Positions 25,152 through 34,182 are shown, counted from the stretch's first letter. The stretch is 64,000 nt of DNA from Rhizobiaceae bacterium (GCA_023953845.1 JAMLJC010000001.1:1674001-1738000), one strand, 5' to 3'. Translations and numbers: made by a program. Notes: generated by a model from the letters alone, not told the origin.

Positions 25152-26680
25152 TCCGCTGCCTCCTGGCGTTCCACGCCGGCCATCAGCAGGCCGAGTTCGC
25201 CTTCGGTTGCCTCCGGTCCGCGCTCGCCGACGATGCGGCCGTCGAACATGACGAGGATACGATCGGAAAGCGAGCGGATTTCGTCGAGTTCGACCGAGAC
25301 GAGCAGCACGGCCTTGCCGGCGTCGCGCATCGCGATCAGGCGTTTATGGATGAACTCGATGGCGCCGACGTCGACGCCGCGCGTCGGCTGGCCGACGATC
25401 AGCACGCCCGGGTCCTGTTCCATCTCACGCGCCAGCACGATCTTCTGCTGATTGCCGCCGGAGAAATTCGCTGTCTTGAGCCGTGGGTTGGGCGGCCGGA
25501 TGTCGTATTTCCGTATCTTGTCCTCGGCGTCGGCAATGATTCCGTCGATGTTGAGGAAAGGCCCTTTCAGATAGGCAGGATCGTCGTGGTAGCCGAGGAT
25601 GGAATTCTCGTTCTCCTCGAAGGCGAGCACGAGTCCGACATGATGGCGATCCTCCGGCACATGGGCGAGGCCGCGGTCGCGCAGTTCGGCCGGATCGGCA
25701 TGGCCGGTGACGTCGATGGGCTTGCCGTCGAGCAGCACGGAGCCGGAAACCGCCTTGCGGATGCCGGCGACGGCCTCGATCAGTTCAGACTGGCCGTTGC
25801 CCGCGACACCGGCAATGCCGACGATCTCGCCCGCCTGCACGATGAAGGAAACGTCCTTTACCATGGTGACGCCGCGGCCGTCATTGACGGTCAGGTTGTG
25901 CACTTCGAGCTTGATCTCGCCGGGCCGGGCCGCGCCCTTCTCGACGCGCAGGAGCACCCGACGGCCGACCATCAGCTCCGCAAGTTCCTCCACCGTGGTT
26001 TCGGCGGTTGTCCGGGTCGCCACCATCGTGCCCTGCCGCATGACGGATACCGTGTCGGTGATCGCCATGATCTCACGCAGCTTGTGCGTGATGAGGACGA
26101 CCGTCTTCCCCTGGTCCTTGAGCTGCCTGAGGATACGGAAAAGATGATCCGCCTCGGCCGGCGTCAGCACGCCGGTCGGTTCGTCGAGGATCAGTATGTC
26201 GGCGCCGCGATAGAGCGCCTTGAGAATTTCCACACGCTGCTGCAGGCCGACCGGCAATTCCTCGATCAGCGCGTCCGGGTCGACTTCGAGGCCGTATTCG
26301 CGTTCCAGCCGCGCCAGTTCTGCCCGCGCCTTGGCGATGGAAAGGCCGAGAAGCGCCTCGCCCTCCGCGCCGAGAATGATGTTTTCCAGCACGGTGAAGT
26401 TCTCCACCAGCATGAAGTGCTGGTGGACCATGCCGATGCCCAGCGCGATGGCGTCGTTGGGCGTCCTGATGGAAACCGGCCTGCCGCCGACATGGATCTC
26501 GCCGCTGTCGGCCTGATAGAAGCCGTAGAGAATGGACATCAGCGTGGACTTGCCCGCGCCGTTCTCGCCGATGATGCCGTGAATGGTGCCGGGACGCACT
26601 TCCAGATGGATGTCGCGGTTCGCCTTGACCGGACCGAAGCTCTTGCTGATGCCGATCAGTTCAATCGCAGCGTCCGCCAT
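25148..26680 (-). CDS. ABC transporter ATPase with two nucleotide-binding domains, nucleoside importer
   Basis: 510 residues, a fused double ATPase as in RbsA/YufO. The first domain has GENGAGKSTLM (Walker A, about 37-47) and DILILDEPTGVLTP. The second has a degenerate Walker A (GVAGNGQSELIEA) and an intact FSGGNQQKIVLAREM signature. It energises import of nucleosides bound by the BMP-family lipoprotein or binding protein encoded at 27137-28126. slyX and a terminator lie between the two, so it probably has its own promoter; a GACAATTGTC palindrome is at 26779-26788. Confidence 0.92.
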   Translation of the reverse strand: MADAAIELIGISKSFGPVKANRDIHLEVRPGTIHGIIGENGAGKSTLMSILYGFYQADSGEIHVGGRPVSIRTPNDAIALGIGMVHQHFMLVENFTVLENIILGAEGEALLGLSIAKARAELARLEREYGLEVDPDALIEELPVGLQQRVEILKALYRGADILILDEPTGVLTPAEADHLFRILRQLKDQGKTVVLITHKLREIMAITDTVSVMRQGTMVATRTTAETTVEELAELMVGRRVLLRVEKGAARPGEIKLEVHNLTVNDGRGVTMVKDVSFIVQAGEIVGIAGVAGNGQSELIEAVAGIRKAVSGSVLLDGKPIDVTGHADPAELRDRGLAHVPEDRHHVGLVLAFEENENSILGYHDDPAYLKGPFLNIDGIIADAEDKIRKYDIRPPNPRLKTANFSGGNQQKIVLAREMEQDPGVLIVGQPTRGVDVGAIEFIHKRLIAMRDAGKAVLLVSVELDEIRSLSDRILVMFDGRIVGERGPEATEGELGLLMAGVERQEAAE

Positions 26681-26845
26681 GCGCGGGCCCGTTCCCCGTT
26701 TTTATCGTTTGGTCAACGCTACCATGCCGTGCCGCCCGATGCCATGCAAGCGGCTGCCGCACTCTCGACAGGAACGTGGACAATTGTCAATTTCGGATCG
26801 CGTGAACCGAAGCCTGTGGGACGGCAAACGTACAGGGAGACTTCG

Positions 26846-27055
26846 ATGGCGATGCAGGGTGATCGACTGACGGTGCTGGAAATCCGTGCGGCGGAGCAGG
26901 AGCATACGATCGAGGAACTTTCCGGCCAGATCGCCGAGCAATGGAAGGTGATCGAACGCCTCCAGAAGAAGGTCGACGCGCTCACCGAACGCTTTCTGGC
27001 GCTGGAGGAGCAGTCGGCGCCCGACATACCGGTCACCCGTCCGCCGCACTGGTGA
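26846..27055 (+). CDS. slyX: SlyX family protein
   Basis: 69 residues from the ATG at 26846, with AGGGAGA ahead; the frame is open far upstream through the antisense of the ATPase gene. The protein is nearly all amphipathic heptads (IEELSGQIAEQWKVIERLQ), predicting a coiled coil, and ends in the family's characteristic P-P-H-W. Function is unknown. It is oddly placed: convergent with bmpA and inside the transporter locus. Confidence 0.85.
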   Translation: MAMQGDRLTVLEIRAAEQEHTIEELSGQIAEQWKVIERLQKKVDALTERFLALEEQSAPDIPVTRPPHW

Positions 27056-27088
27056 GATAAACGCTCATTCGTATCAAGCGGAACAAAA

Positions 27089-27113
27089 AACGCCGGGCAC
27101 AAGGCCCGGCGTT
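27089..27113 (-). terminator. Rho-independent terminator of the BMP-family gene
   Basis: AACGCCGGGC and GCCCGGCGTT form a perfect 10-bp stem with a 5-base loop. On the minus strand the stem is followed by TTTTTTG, a good U-tract, and it lies 24 bases after the BMP gene stop. On the plus strand the T-tract is poor, so for slyX it would be weaker. Confidence 0.85.
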
Positions 27114-27136
27114 CTCGATCGCGAGGATACCGCCAA

Positions 27137-28126
27137 TCAGTATGGGCAGGCGTTGTCCGACATGTAGTCGTGCACCTGGATGGTGCCGGCGATGATGTCG
27201 GCCTTGGCCTTGTCGGCTGCGGCTTTCATTTCAGCCGTGACCAGATCCTTGTTGTTGTCGTCCATGGCGTAGTCGACGCCGCCTTCGGCGAGGCCGAGAT
27301 TGTTGAAGCCAGCGGTGAATGCGTCGTTCTTGGCGTCCATGAAGGCGTTGTAGACGGCGACGTCGACCCGCTTCACCATCGAGGTGAGCACCTTGCCGGG
27401 CTGCAGGCCGTTCTGGTTGGAATCGACGCCGATGCCGAGCTTGCCGGCGTCCGCCGCCGCCTGAAGCACGCCGACGCCGGTGCCGCCGGCCGCGGCGTAG
27501 ATCACGTCAGCGCCCTGATCGATCTGCGACTTGGCGATTTCGCCGCCCTTGGTCGGGTCGTTCCAAGCGGCCGGCGTATCGCCGGTCATGTTCTGGATGA
27601 CGTCCGTGGCGCCGGCCGCCTTGGCGCCGCCGACATAGCCACAGCCGAACTTGCGGATCAGCGGGATGTCCATGCCGCCGATGAAGCCGACCTTCTTGGT
27701 CTGCGAAGCGAGCGCGGCCAGCACGCCGACGACGTAGGAGCCTTCCTGCTCCTTGAACACGACGGAACGGACGTTCGGCTTGTCGACCACCATGTCGATG
27801 ATGGCGAACTTGGTGTCCGGGAAGTCGGTCGCCACCTTCTCCAGCGCGGAGGCCCAGGAGAAGCCCGCCATCACAATCGGATTGCGGCCGTCCTCGGCGA
27901 AGCGGCGCAGCGCCTGCTCGCGCTGGGCATCGTTCGAGATCTCGAACTCGACATACTCGATGCCGGTCTCGGCCTTGAATTTTTCAGCGCCGCCGAACGA
28001 GGCTTCGTTGAATGACTTGTCGAACTTGCCGCCCAGATCGAACAGCAGGCCCGGCTTGATGTCCGCGGCAAAGGCCGAGGCGGTCATCGCGGTTGCGGCC
28101 AGAAGGCCGAGAAGAATACGCTTCAT
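27137..28126 (-). CDS. BMP-family nucleoside-binding protein (ABC importer)
   Basis: 329 residues from the ATG at 28126 (MKRILLGLLAATAMTASAFA, a signal peptide with Ala-x-Ala site); the much longer open frame upstream is not protein-like here and covers msrA. The mature protein begins ADIKPGLLFDLGGKFDKSFNE, typical of the BMP/Med family (PnrA, BmpA) that binds purine nucleosides. It is separated from its ATPase and permeases by slyX and a terminator, implying higher or independent expression. Confidence 0.92.
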   Translation of the reverse strand: MKRILLGLLAATAMTASAFAADIKPGLLFDLGGKFDKSFNEASFGGAEKFKAETGIEYVEFEISNDAQREQALRRFAEDGRNPIVMAGFSWASALEKVATDFPDTKFAIIDMVVDKPNVRSVVFKEQEGSYVVGVLAALASQTKKVGFIGGMDIPLIRKFGCGYVGGAKAAGATDVIQNMTGDTPAAWNDPTKGGEIAKSQIDQGADVIYAAAGGTGVGVLQAAADAGKLGIGVDSNQNGLQPGKVLTSMVKRVDVAVYNAFMDAKNDAFTAGFNNLGLAEGGVDYAMDDNNKDLVTAEMKAAADKAKADIIAGTIQVHDYMSDNACPY

Positions 28127-28217
28127 GTGATCCACACCCTGTCGGTTGTTTTCTTTACCTCTGGTCCCGCAGCGCCACGTCCCCGGCAATTGGGAGCCTT
28201 TCGCAGGCTTTCCTTCC

Positions 28218-28270
28218 CGCTTGGCCGGCAATCTGGCACGGCCAAGCGCAAAATTCCACGCGGAATTTTG
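28218..28270. promoter_or_regulatory. Hairpin and palindromic operator candidates upstream of the BMP gene
   Basis: CAAAATTCC-ACGC-GGAATTTTG (28249-28270) is a perfect 9-4-9 palindrome, about 120-145 bases before the start codon. Next to it CGCTTGGCCG (28218-28227) and CGGCCAAGCG (28239-28248) form a perfect 10-bp stem with an 11-base loop. The first looks like a regulator operator, the second like a leader hairpin. No known riboswitch consensus was recognised. Confidence 0.5.
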
Positions 28271-28317
28271 ACCTTTCGGAAAAGCCGGAACGGCGGTTAA
28301 CGCCGGGTGCGGCCGCC

Positions 28318-28983
28318 TCAGGCGAGCGCGCCCTGTGGAACGGCGCACTCGACGCCGGTGCCCTTTAGCCCGCAATAGCCGTAGGGGTTCTTCGCCAGAT
28401 ACTGCTGATGATCCTCCTCGGCGAAATAGAAGGCCGGCGCCGGCGCGATCTCGGTGGTGACCTTGCCGCGTCCCGCCGCCTTCAGCGCCGCCTCGTAGGC
28501 GTCGCGCGAGGCGAGCGCCTGCGCCTGCTGAGCGTCGCCAAACGTGTAGATGGCGGAGCGGTAGGTCGTGCCGACATCGTTGCCCTGACGCATGCCCTGG
28601 GTGGGGTCGTGCGCCTCCCAGAAGATCTTCAGGAGGTCGGCATAGGAGACGATCTTCGGATCGAACACCACCAGCACGACCTCGGCATGGCCGGTAAGCC
28701 CGGTGCAGGTCTCCTGATAGGTCGGATTGGGCGTGAAGCCGCCGGCATAGCCGACAGCCGTCACCCAGACGCCTTCCGTCTGCCAGAACAGGCGCTCGGC
28801 TCCCCAGAAGCAGCCGAGGCCGAACATGGCCGTTTCCAGCCCTTCCGGATACGGACCTTTCAGGGCGCGCTTCGAGACATAGTGCTTCGACGCCGTCGGG
28901 ACCGGCCGGTCGCGACCGGGCAGGGCCTCCTCGGGCTTCGGCATATTGTATTTCTTGTTCAGCATGTCGCTCAGGAAAAACAT
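28318..28983 (-). CDS. msrA: Peptide methionine-S-sulfoxide reductase
   Basis: 221 residues, with the long N-terminal form common in rhizobia. GCFWGAE holds the catalytic Cys58, and the C-terminal CGLKGTGVEC holds two resolving cysteines. Conserved VGYAGG, GHAEVV and Y-R-S-A-I-Y elements are present. It reduces the S epimer of methionine sulfoxide with thioredoxin. No secretion signal is apparent. It stands alone between the BMP gene and a small membrane protein. Confidence 0.95.
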   Translation of the reverse strand: MFFLSDMLNKKYNMPKPEEALPGRDRPVPTASKHYVSKRALKGPYPEGLETAMFGLGCFWGAERLFWQTEGVWVTAVGYAGGFTPNPTYQETCTGLTGHAEVVLVVFDPKIVSYADLLKIFWEAHDPTQGMRQGNDVGTTYRSAIYTFGDAQQAQALASRDAYEAALKAAGRGKVTTEIAPAPAFYFAEEDHQQYLAKNPYGYCGLKGTGVECAVPQGALA

Positions 28984-29025
28984 CGTCCGTATGTCTCCTT
29001 TTCCGGCAAGCGCCGGAGTGTCCTT

Positions 29026-29352
29026 TCAGGTCTTGAGCGCAAAACCGGCCAGGCGCGCCACGGGTTTCCGGCCGATCGCATAGAACAGAAGCGAAAGCGC
29101 GGCAAAGACGAACCAGCCGGGCAGCGCCAGCACCGACGTCAGCGCCGGGTCCCAGAACGCCGTCCCGAAGGTCCGCGTCACGAACGCCTCGGCTTCGTCC
29201 AGCGTTCCCGGCGAAAAGGCCGCCCAGCTCGTGGCGAGCGGCGTCATGACGATGGCCGACGCCGCCACCGTGCGTGTTGCGTCCAGCACCGCCATGACGA
29301 CGCCGATCGCCAGCGCGACAGTCGACAGAAGGCGGAACAGGAAACGGATCAT
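29026..29352 (-). CDS. Small two-helix membrane protein of unknown function
   Basis: 108 residues from the ATG at 29352; a start at 29406 is open but unconvincing. Two hydrophobic segments are visible (about 3-28, FLFRLLSTVALAIGVVMAVL, and about 70-92, LPGWFVFAALSLLFYAIG), separated by an acidic and aromatic loop. It ends GRKPVARLAGFALKT. No family name is recognised. It is upstream of msrA on the same strand with a gap of about 40 bases, so it may share a transcript. Confidence 0.6.
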   Translation of the reverse strand: MIRFLFRLLSTVALAIGVVMAVLDATRTVAASAIVMTPLATSWAAFSPGTLDEAEAFVTRTFGTAFWDPALTSVLALPGWFVFAALSLLFYAIGRKPVARLAGFALKT

Positions 29353-29616
29353 CTGCGGTTCTGCGTTGGATATGCAAGAAATAGTGCGGGCGGGCGCCAC
29401 GCGCAATGGAACGGCTCTCCGGGATCATCACATCGTGACAGGGCGGCCGGATAAAAGAGCGGATCGACATCCGTGTCGGGCCGCGGTGCCGGAACGCGTC
29501 GCCAAATGCCTCGATATTGATGCGCCAGCGCGAATCCTTGCCGCGAACGCTTGGCATATGGCTTCGGATCGACTAGATGAGCCCCGCATCGCTTTGCCAA
29601 TGAAGCTGGCGATCGC

Positions 29617-29706
29617 GGAGAGGTGGCCGAGTGGTTGAAGGCGCACGCCTGGAACGCGTGTATACGGGAAACCGTATCAAGGGTTCGAATCCCTTTCTCT
29701 CCGCCA
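29617..29706 (+). tRNA. tRNA-Ser (anticodon GGA)
   Basis: A 90-base class II tRNA. Acceptor GGAGAGG pairs with TCTCTCC, the anticodon loop is CTGGAAC with GGA at 34-36 on a CACGC/GCGTG stem, a long variable arm (TACGGGAAACCGTA) follows, the T-loop is GTTCGAATC, and CCA is encoded. It reads UCC and UCU codons. Confidence 0.97.
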
Positions 29707-29782
29707 TAAGTCGCCGATTGCTCCTTCGTTGCGATATTGCCGTTGCCCCGTAGCTCGATCTCTTTTGGCGTAGCGCGGCAAT

Positions 29783-29806
29783 AGCTGCTTTCGATCCGAA
29801 GCGGAC
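29783..29806. repeat. Short palindrome resembling a dispersed rhizobial repeat
   Basis: TGCTTTCGATCCGAAGCGGA contains the inverted arms GCTTTCG and CGAAGC. Very similar CTGCTTTCG-N-CGAAGCGGAC stretches are scattered between genes in Rhizobiales genomes, from memory. Only one copy is seen here. Confidence 0.35.
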
Positions 29807-29844
29807 CTGTTGCGTTGGCGCGATCCGTCGGGCGAGTTGCGTGA

Positions 29845-30375
29845 TCAAGCGGGAACGTAGGTCAACCTGATCACGTCCGTGTCGATCAAGTCGCTGGCCA
29901 CAAGGCGGAGCTGCGGCCGGGGACCGGCAAAGAATGGCTTGCCGCGGCCGAGCACGACGGGGTGGAAGTAGAGCCGATACTCATCAATAAGATTAAGGTC
30001 GGTCAGGCTTCGTGCCAAGTCCGGTCCGGAAACGGCAATCTCCCCAGCGAGCCGGGACTTCAGCCCGCGTACCACCCCCGCGATGTCATCCCCTACAAGT
30101 GTGGCGTTGGGACCGACTGACTTCAGCGTTCGCGACACGACCCACTTCGGCTGGCGCCGCCACGCCGCAGCGAACTCGTATTGTTCCGCGTTCCACTCAG
30201 AACGGTCTTCGTCCCAATAACGCATGGTCTCATACATGCGGCGGCCGTACACGCTGCCGGTCAGATCGCGCACGTGCTCTATCCAGTGACGAAAAAGCGC
30301 GGGACCTGTTCGCATTTCCAGGTGGTCGACGTAACCGTCCAGGGACTGGTTCATTCCGAAGACGAGCTTCGCCAT
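29845..30375 (-). CDS. Dihydrofolate-reductase-like (RibD C-terminal) family protein
   Basis: 176 residues. MAKLVFGMNQSLDGYVD is the typical opening of the RibD-C/YwjB-like family, followed by YGRRMYETMRYW and a C-terminal HPVVLGRGKPFF. Family members use NADPH to reduce pterin- or flavin-like substrates, but most are uncharacterised. No riboflavin genes are adjacent. It follows tRNA-Ser by about 140 bases on the opposite strand. Confidence 0.85.
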   Translation of the reverse strand: MAKLVFGMNQSLDGYVDHLEMRTGPALFRHWIEHVRDLTGSVYGRRMYETMRYWDEDRSEWNAEQYEFAAAWRRQPKWVVSRTLKSVGPNATLVGDDIAGVVRGLKSRLAGEIAVSGPDLARSLTDLNLIDEYRLYFHPVVLGRGKPFFAGPRPQLRLVASDLIDTDVIRLTYVPA

Positions 30376-30787
30376 GGTCCTAACTCTCCACCCCAGATTT
30401 TCACGAACAGTATGAGCAGCGTGAGGCAGAAAGTGAAGCTGGCCGTAAACCGCCGCCGCCTTTCCCGGCTGAGAAAGCTCTGAGAGAGCGGGAACGGCTG
30501 ATGGCCGATCCCTTCGCTACCGCGAATCTGCTGACGGCCGATGTCCTGCGCGCCGCGAGAGTTCGCTTTTCCGAAGATCGACACGTCACCGGGTCTATGT
30601 GGCAAGCGTCACAGATCGCCCCTAATTCAGGGAGGCGCGTGCGGATCAGTTGGCGCATTTGGCCGCCGTAACATGCCCCACTCGTAGCTCTATCAGGACA
30701 GCTGCGAGACAGACGTCGACGCCGCTGCTCTGGAAAGGGTCGCGCCTGTAATCGTATGGCCCGCGCAGGCCGTACTGCAGGGCGGCG
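30376..30787. other. Intergenic stretch without a credible gene
   Basis: About 410 bases with only short frames whose translations are low-complexity and arginine-rich. No ribosome site, terminator or convincing repeat was found. It may hold decayed sequence; nothing more can be supported. Confidence 0.5.
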
Positions 30788-31477
30788 CTAACGATCCTGC
30801 GAGCTGTCCTGATCGGTCAATATGACGCCCATGCCGCCGCCTCCGCCGCCAGCGCCCATTCCTCCCGCTCCGCCGCCCCGGCCGCCGGACTCGCGGTTGC
30901 TCCTTGCGCGGGAGCCGGACGCGGACGGGCGCGTCGGACCCTGGTCGGGCAGCGCGACATCAGCGGGAATCGGAGCCAGATCGAGTGCCTCACGGATGAA
31001 GTTGCGGAGCGAAACGACGAGTTCGTGGATGCGGACGGGCCGTCCGGCGACCATTTCGTCCACGGCGCGGGCCGCAAGCCGCACCTGCTCCTCGGTGCCA
31101 AGCAATATGATGTCCGAGAGAGCGGCTTCGACGGCGTCCCGAATCCGGCGGCGGCGATCCGATCCGGTTTCGCCTCCCGCGACAGCGCTTTTGGCGCTTG
31201 CCGAATCTTCATCAGCCGTCTCCGGAATCTCCCGCCGCAGATCCCGCAGGTGACTCGGATCGACAGTGAGATCGCCCGTGAACGAGCCGCCAAGCGTCTT
31301 GTATGCCGCGATCAGGGTACGCAGTCTTTCGTTGATCTGCCGGTTCACACGTTCACGACGCTGCTGGATCGTGAACATCATCAGGAGGCGGATACCGATG
31401 CTGATCAGCGCGAAGAGCGCGACGCCGATCACCGACAGGAGGACGCTCTGCCAGGAACTGAGATCAAAGCCGCGCAA
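30788..31477 (-). CDS. Membrane-anchored protein with glycine-rich tail, unknown function
   Basis: 229 residues. One strong transmembrane segment lies at about 12-35 (SVLLSVIGVALFALISIGIRLLM), followed by basic QQRRERVNRQINERL and a charged, helical region (about 40-165). The C-terminal 50 residues are low complexity, rich in Gly, Ser and Arg (GGRGGGAGGMGAGGGGGG). The topology is an N-terminal anchor with a cytoplasmic or periplasmic domain. I do not recognise the family. Confidence 0.65.
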   Translation of the reverse strand: MRGFDLSSWQSVLLSVIGVALFALISIGIRLLMMFTIQQRRERVNRQINERLRTLIAAYKTLGGSFTGDLTVDPSHLRDLRREIPETADEDSASAKSAVAGGETGSDRRRRIRDAVEAALSDIILLGTEEQVRLAARAVDEMVAGRPVRIHELVVSLRNFIREALDLAPIPADVALPDQGPTRPSASGSRARSNRESGGRGGGAGGMGAGGGGGGMGVILTDQDSSQDR

Positions 31478-31553
31478 AGGGCCTCCTGTTTCGTTCCACG
31501 CCGGAGGGAACCGCAGGCCGGCTGCATGTCACCCGCTCGCCGCCGCTCGGGCT

Positions 31554-32312
31554 TCAATACCGTACCGTCAGGCGTTCGGCCAGCACCACCAGCGAGAACA
31601 GCAGGATCGACAACAGCGAGGACATCACGATCGCCGCGTAAAGCCTGTCCGACTGATAGTTGAAGGTCGCCTGGATGATCAGTGCGCCCAATCCCTTGTC
31701 CGACCCGATCCACTCGCCGACGATCGCGCCGATGACCGCAGTGGCCGAAGCGATGCGAAGTGATGAAAAGAGGAGAGGCATGGCGCGCGGCAGGCGAAGA
31801 CGCCAGAAAATCTCCCACCGGCTGGCAGAGAGGATGTGGAAGAGTTCGTGCTCGTTGGAGGTGGCCGAATCCAGGCCCCGGATCATGTTGATGAGCGTCG
31901 GAAAGAAGCAGATCACGGCCGCGATCACGATCTTCGGCGTCATGCCGAGTCCGAAGATGAGGATGATGATCGGCGCAAGGGCAAGGACCGGAATCGTGTT
32001 GAAGAACAGGACGACGGGAAAATACGCGGCCTGAATGGTCCTGCTGTGCACGAACACGACGGCGAGAAGGATCGCCGCCAGATTTCCGATGATGAAGCCG
32101 GCGACGGCCTCGATGGCGGTCGGCCAGAGATTGCCGAGCAGCAGGCCGCCGCTCTTGGCGAAAACCGCGAAGATGGCGGTGGGCGTCGGCACGACATAGG
32201 CCGGGACACCCGCCAGCGGCAGCAGGAACTGCCATGCGAGGATCAGCGACGCGGCTCCGAGAACAGGCAGGGCGAAACCCATCGCCGGCGACATCGTCCG
32301 GTCCGCCGTCAT
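31554..32312 (-). CDS. ABC transporter permease, SsuC/ThiX-type (NMT1 importer)
   Basis: 252 residues from the ATG at 32312, which overlaps the ATPase stop (ATGA); a long open frame upstream is shadow. About six membrane helices are visible, with the BPD-type EAA loop around LSASRWEIFWRLRLPRA. Residues VIGAIVGEWIGSDKGLG are typical of the nitrate/sulfonate/taurine/pyrimidine permease family. It is the last gene of the GntR-VOC-binding protein-ATPase-permease operon. Confidence 0.92.
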   Translation of the reverse strand: MTADRTMSPAMGFALPVLGAASLILAWQFLLPLAGVPAYVVPTPTAIFAVFAKSGGLLLGNLWPTAIEAVAGFIIGNLAAILLAVVFVHSRTIQAAYFPVVLFFNTIPVLALAPIIILIFGLGMTPKIVIAAVICFFPTLINMIRGLDSATSNEHELFHILSASRWEIFWRLRLPRAMPLLFSSLRIASATAVIGAIVGEWIGSDKGLGALIIQATFNYQSDRLYAAIVMSSLLSILLFSLVVLAERLTVRY

Positions 32313-33082
32313 GACGCGGCCTCCAGTGCGGCGCGCAGGCCCGCCATCGTGGCGACGATTTCCGGATCTTCGCGGGAACAGCGATTGCCTTCCCGCTTGA
32401 TCTGCCGCAGGTCGTGGTCCGCCAGGATTCGGCCGGGATTGGCGGCAAGCACCAGCACCCTTTCGCCGAGATAGGCGGCCTCGGCGATGGAGTGTGTGAC
32501 GAAGAGGATCGTCATTCGGGTCTTGCGCCAGAGCGACAGCAACTCGTCGTTCAGCCGGTCCCGCGTGATCTCGTCCAGCGCGCCGAAAGGCTCGTCCATG
32601 AGCAGGAGCCTCGGTTCGCAAAGCAGGGCGCGCGCTATGGCGACCCTCTGGCGCTGGCCGCCCGACAGCTGGTGCGGATAGCGGTCGGCGAAGGCGGCGA
32701 GCCCCATCATGTCGAGCAACTGGCTGCTTCGATCTTCGATGGCGCGGCTGAGACTGGCGCGTCCCACGACGAGCGGCAGAAGCACATTGTCCCTGACGGT
32801 GCGCCAAGGGAGCAGCGTGGAGTCCTGAAAGACAAAGCCGACATCGCGCCGCGAGCGGATCTGGCGCGGGCTCTCGCCGAGCACGCTGATGCTGCCGCCC
32901 AGAGGGGCGATCAGATCGGCCACGACCCTGAGCAGGGTGGACTTGCCGCAGCCCGACGGACCGAGGATCGACACGAAAGAGCCGGCCTCGATGTCGAGAT
33001 CGAGGCCGCTGATCACCTTGATGGCGCGTCCGGAGGCTGGATAGCCGACATCGAGCCTTCGCGCTTGAACGGCGCCCGGCAT
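32309..33082 (-). CDS. ABC transporter ATPase (NMT1/sulfonate-type importer)
   Basis: 257 residues from the ATG at 33082, five bases after the binding-protein gene. Walker A is GPSGCGKS (41-48), the signature is LSGGQRQR, and Walker B is LLLMDEP, with the D-loop FGALDEITR typical of SsuB/TauB/NrtD relatives. It drives uptake of the compound captured by the neighbouring NMT1-like protein. Confidence 0.93.
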   Translation of the reverse strand: MPGAVQARRLDVGYPASGRAIKVISGLDLDIEAGSFVSILGPSGCGKSTLLRVVADLIAPLGGSISVLGESPRQIRSRRDVGFVFQDSTLLPWRTVRDNVLLPLVVGRASLSRAIEDRSSQLLDMMGLAAFADRYPHQLSGGQRQRVAIARALLCEPRLLLMDEPFGALDEITRDRLNDELLSLWRKTRMTILFVTHSIAEAAYLGERVLVLAANPGRILADHDLRQIKREGNRCSREDPEIVATMAGLRAALEAAS

Positions 33083-33087
33083 AAAGT

Positions 33088-34140
33088 TCAGGCGCCCGGC
33101 GCGGCGAGTTTCGGACGTTCGGCCGCCGAAAGCTCGAGGATCTTCGTCGTATGCACGTCCTCCGCTTTCGGACGGCCGTTGGGATATTGCCCGACCTTGT
33201 CCAGAAGCGCGATCTGGTTCTCGATCGAGGCGGGATCGAAAGTCCCCCAACCGTCCCTGGCGGTATCGTCGTCGAAGGAGAGTTTGAGGACGAGATCGAT
33301 CGTCTTCTCTTCCCATCCCAGGTCGAGCTCAGGATAAGCCTCCACCATCTTCCCGACGGCCTCCTTCGGATTGGCGTGAACCCGTCCCCAGCCTTTGCCG
33401 ACCGCTCCGATGAATTTCGCGAGCGTTTCCGGATCATTCGCGATCGCATCATCCGTGGCGAAGTAGACATCGGCATAGGATTCGATCCCGAGATCGCGCA
33501 CCAGAAGATCGATGCGGTCGTCACCGACGACGGAAAGCGCCTGCGTGTTGGTGATCCATCCGCCGATGGCGTCGACTTCACCTCTGACCAGCGGCCCCTT
33601 GTCGAAGCCGACATTCACGACGTTCACGTCGCCTGAATCGATACCGTTCTTCGCAAGGATAGCATCCATGACGAAACGCGCGGTCGGCTGGATGCCGATC
33701 GATTTGCCCTTGAGGTCCTCGGCCGTCCTGATCGGCTTGCCGGGCTTCGAGGTGAGCGCATAGGGGCCGGTGCGGAAACCGCAGGCGAGGATCTTGACGG
33801 GCACGCCGCTCGCCCGTGCAGCAAAAAGCTGCGGCGTTTCCGAGAACTGACCGAGCTGGGCGCTGCCGGACACGACCGGCGGCACAGTCGCGGAATTGGG
33901 GCCGCCGGGGCTGAATTCGACATCGAGCCCGGCCTCCTTGAAATAGCCGTTGGCCACGGCCGCGATATCGCCGATCTGGCCGTTGGACATCAGCCAGTCA
34001 TACTGGATGACGACCTTGCCGGCGGCGCGCGCGCCCGGCGTCAGGATAAGCTGCATTCCCGGCGCGAACGCCGCGAGGGCCGCGGCACCGGTCTTCAGAA
34101 AGCTGCGGCGGCTTGGCGTGCAGTGCGTGGTCACATTCAT
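33088..34140 (-). CDS. NMT1/THI5-like substrate-binding protein, Tat-exported
   Basis: 350 residues. The N-terminus has a twin-arginine signal (SRRSFLK, 10-16) and an Ala-rich hydrophobic stretch ending GARAAGK. The mature part (IQYDWLMSNGQIGDIAAV and EAGLDVEF) is typical of the NMT1/SsuA family, which binds pyrimidines, sulfonates, riboflavin precursors and small aromatics. Which of these is bound is not visible. It is 42 bases downstream of a VOC-family gene. Confidence 0.9.
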   Translation of the reverse strand: MNVTTHCTPSRRSFLKTGAAALAAFAPGMQLILTPGARAAGKVVIQYDWLMSNGQIGDIAAVANGYFKEAGLDVEFSPGGPNSATVPPVVSGSAQLGQFSETPQLFAARASGVPVKILACGFRTGPYALTSKPGKPIRTAEDLKGKSIGIQPTARFVMDAILAKNGIDSGDVNVVNVGFDKGPLVRGEVDAIGGWITNTQALSVVGDDRIDLLVRDLGIESYADVYFATDDAIANDPETLAKFIGAVGKGWGRVHANPKEAVGKMVEAYPELDLGWEEKTIDLVLKLSFDDDTARDGWGTFDPASIENQIALLDKVGQYPNGRPKAEDVHTTKILELSAAERPKLAAPGA

Positions 34141-34182
34141 CGTTCCGTTCCTCTGAGGTTTGTGGTTATCGGTGTCCGGCGG

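Noticed and set aside
28127..28317. Purine-type riboswitch in the BMP gene leader
   Set aside because: No conserved three-way-junction loops were seen; only simple hairpins.
28127..29557. N-terminal extension giving an 806-residue protein ahead of the BMP gene
   Set aside because: The extension is out of frame over msrA; the real start has a signal peptide at 28126.
29573..29848. Minus-strand frame reading AERKGFEPLIRF and on through TTRPPLRD
   Set aside because: This is the known spurious protein produced by translating the antisense of tRNA-Ser; the RNA gene explains it.
29617..31477. Genomic island integrated at tRNA-Ser
   Set aside because: No integrase, no direct repeat of the tRNA 3' end and no transposase were found.
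32313..33614. 686-residue fusion-like frame ending in the NMT1-type permease
   Set aside because: The added part is antisense-like and overlaps the ATPase and binding-protein genes in another frame; the ATGA start at 32312 is right.
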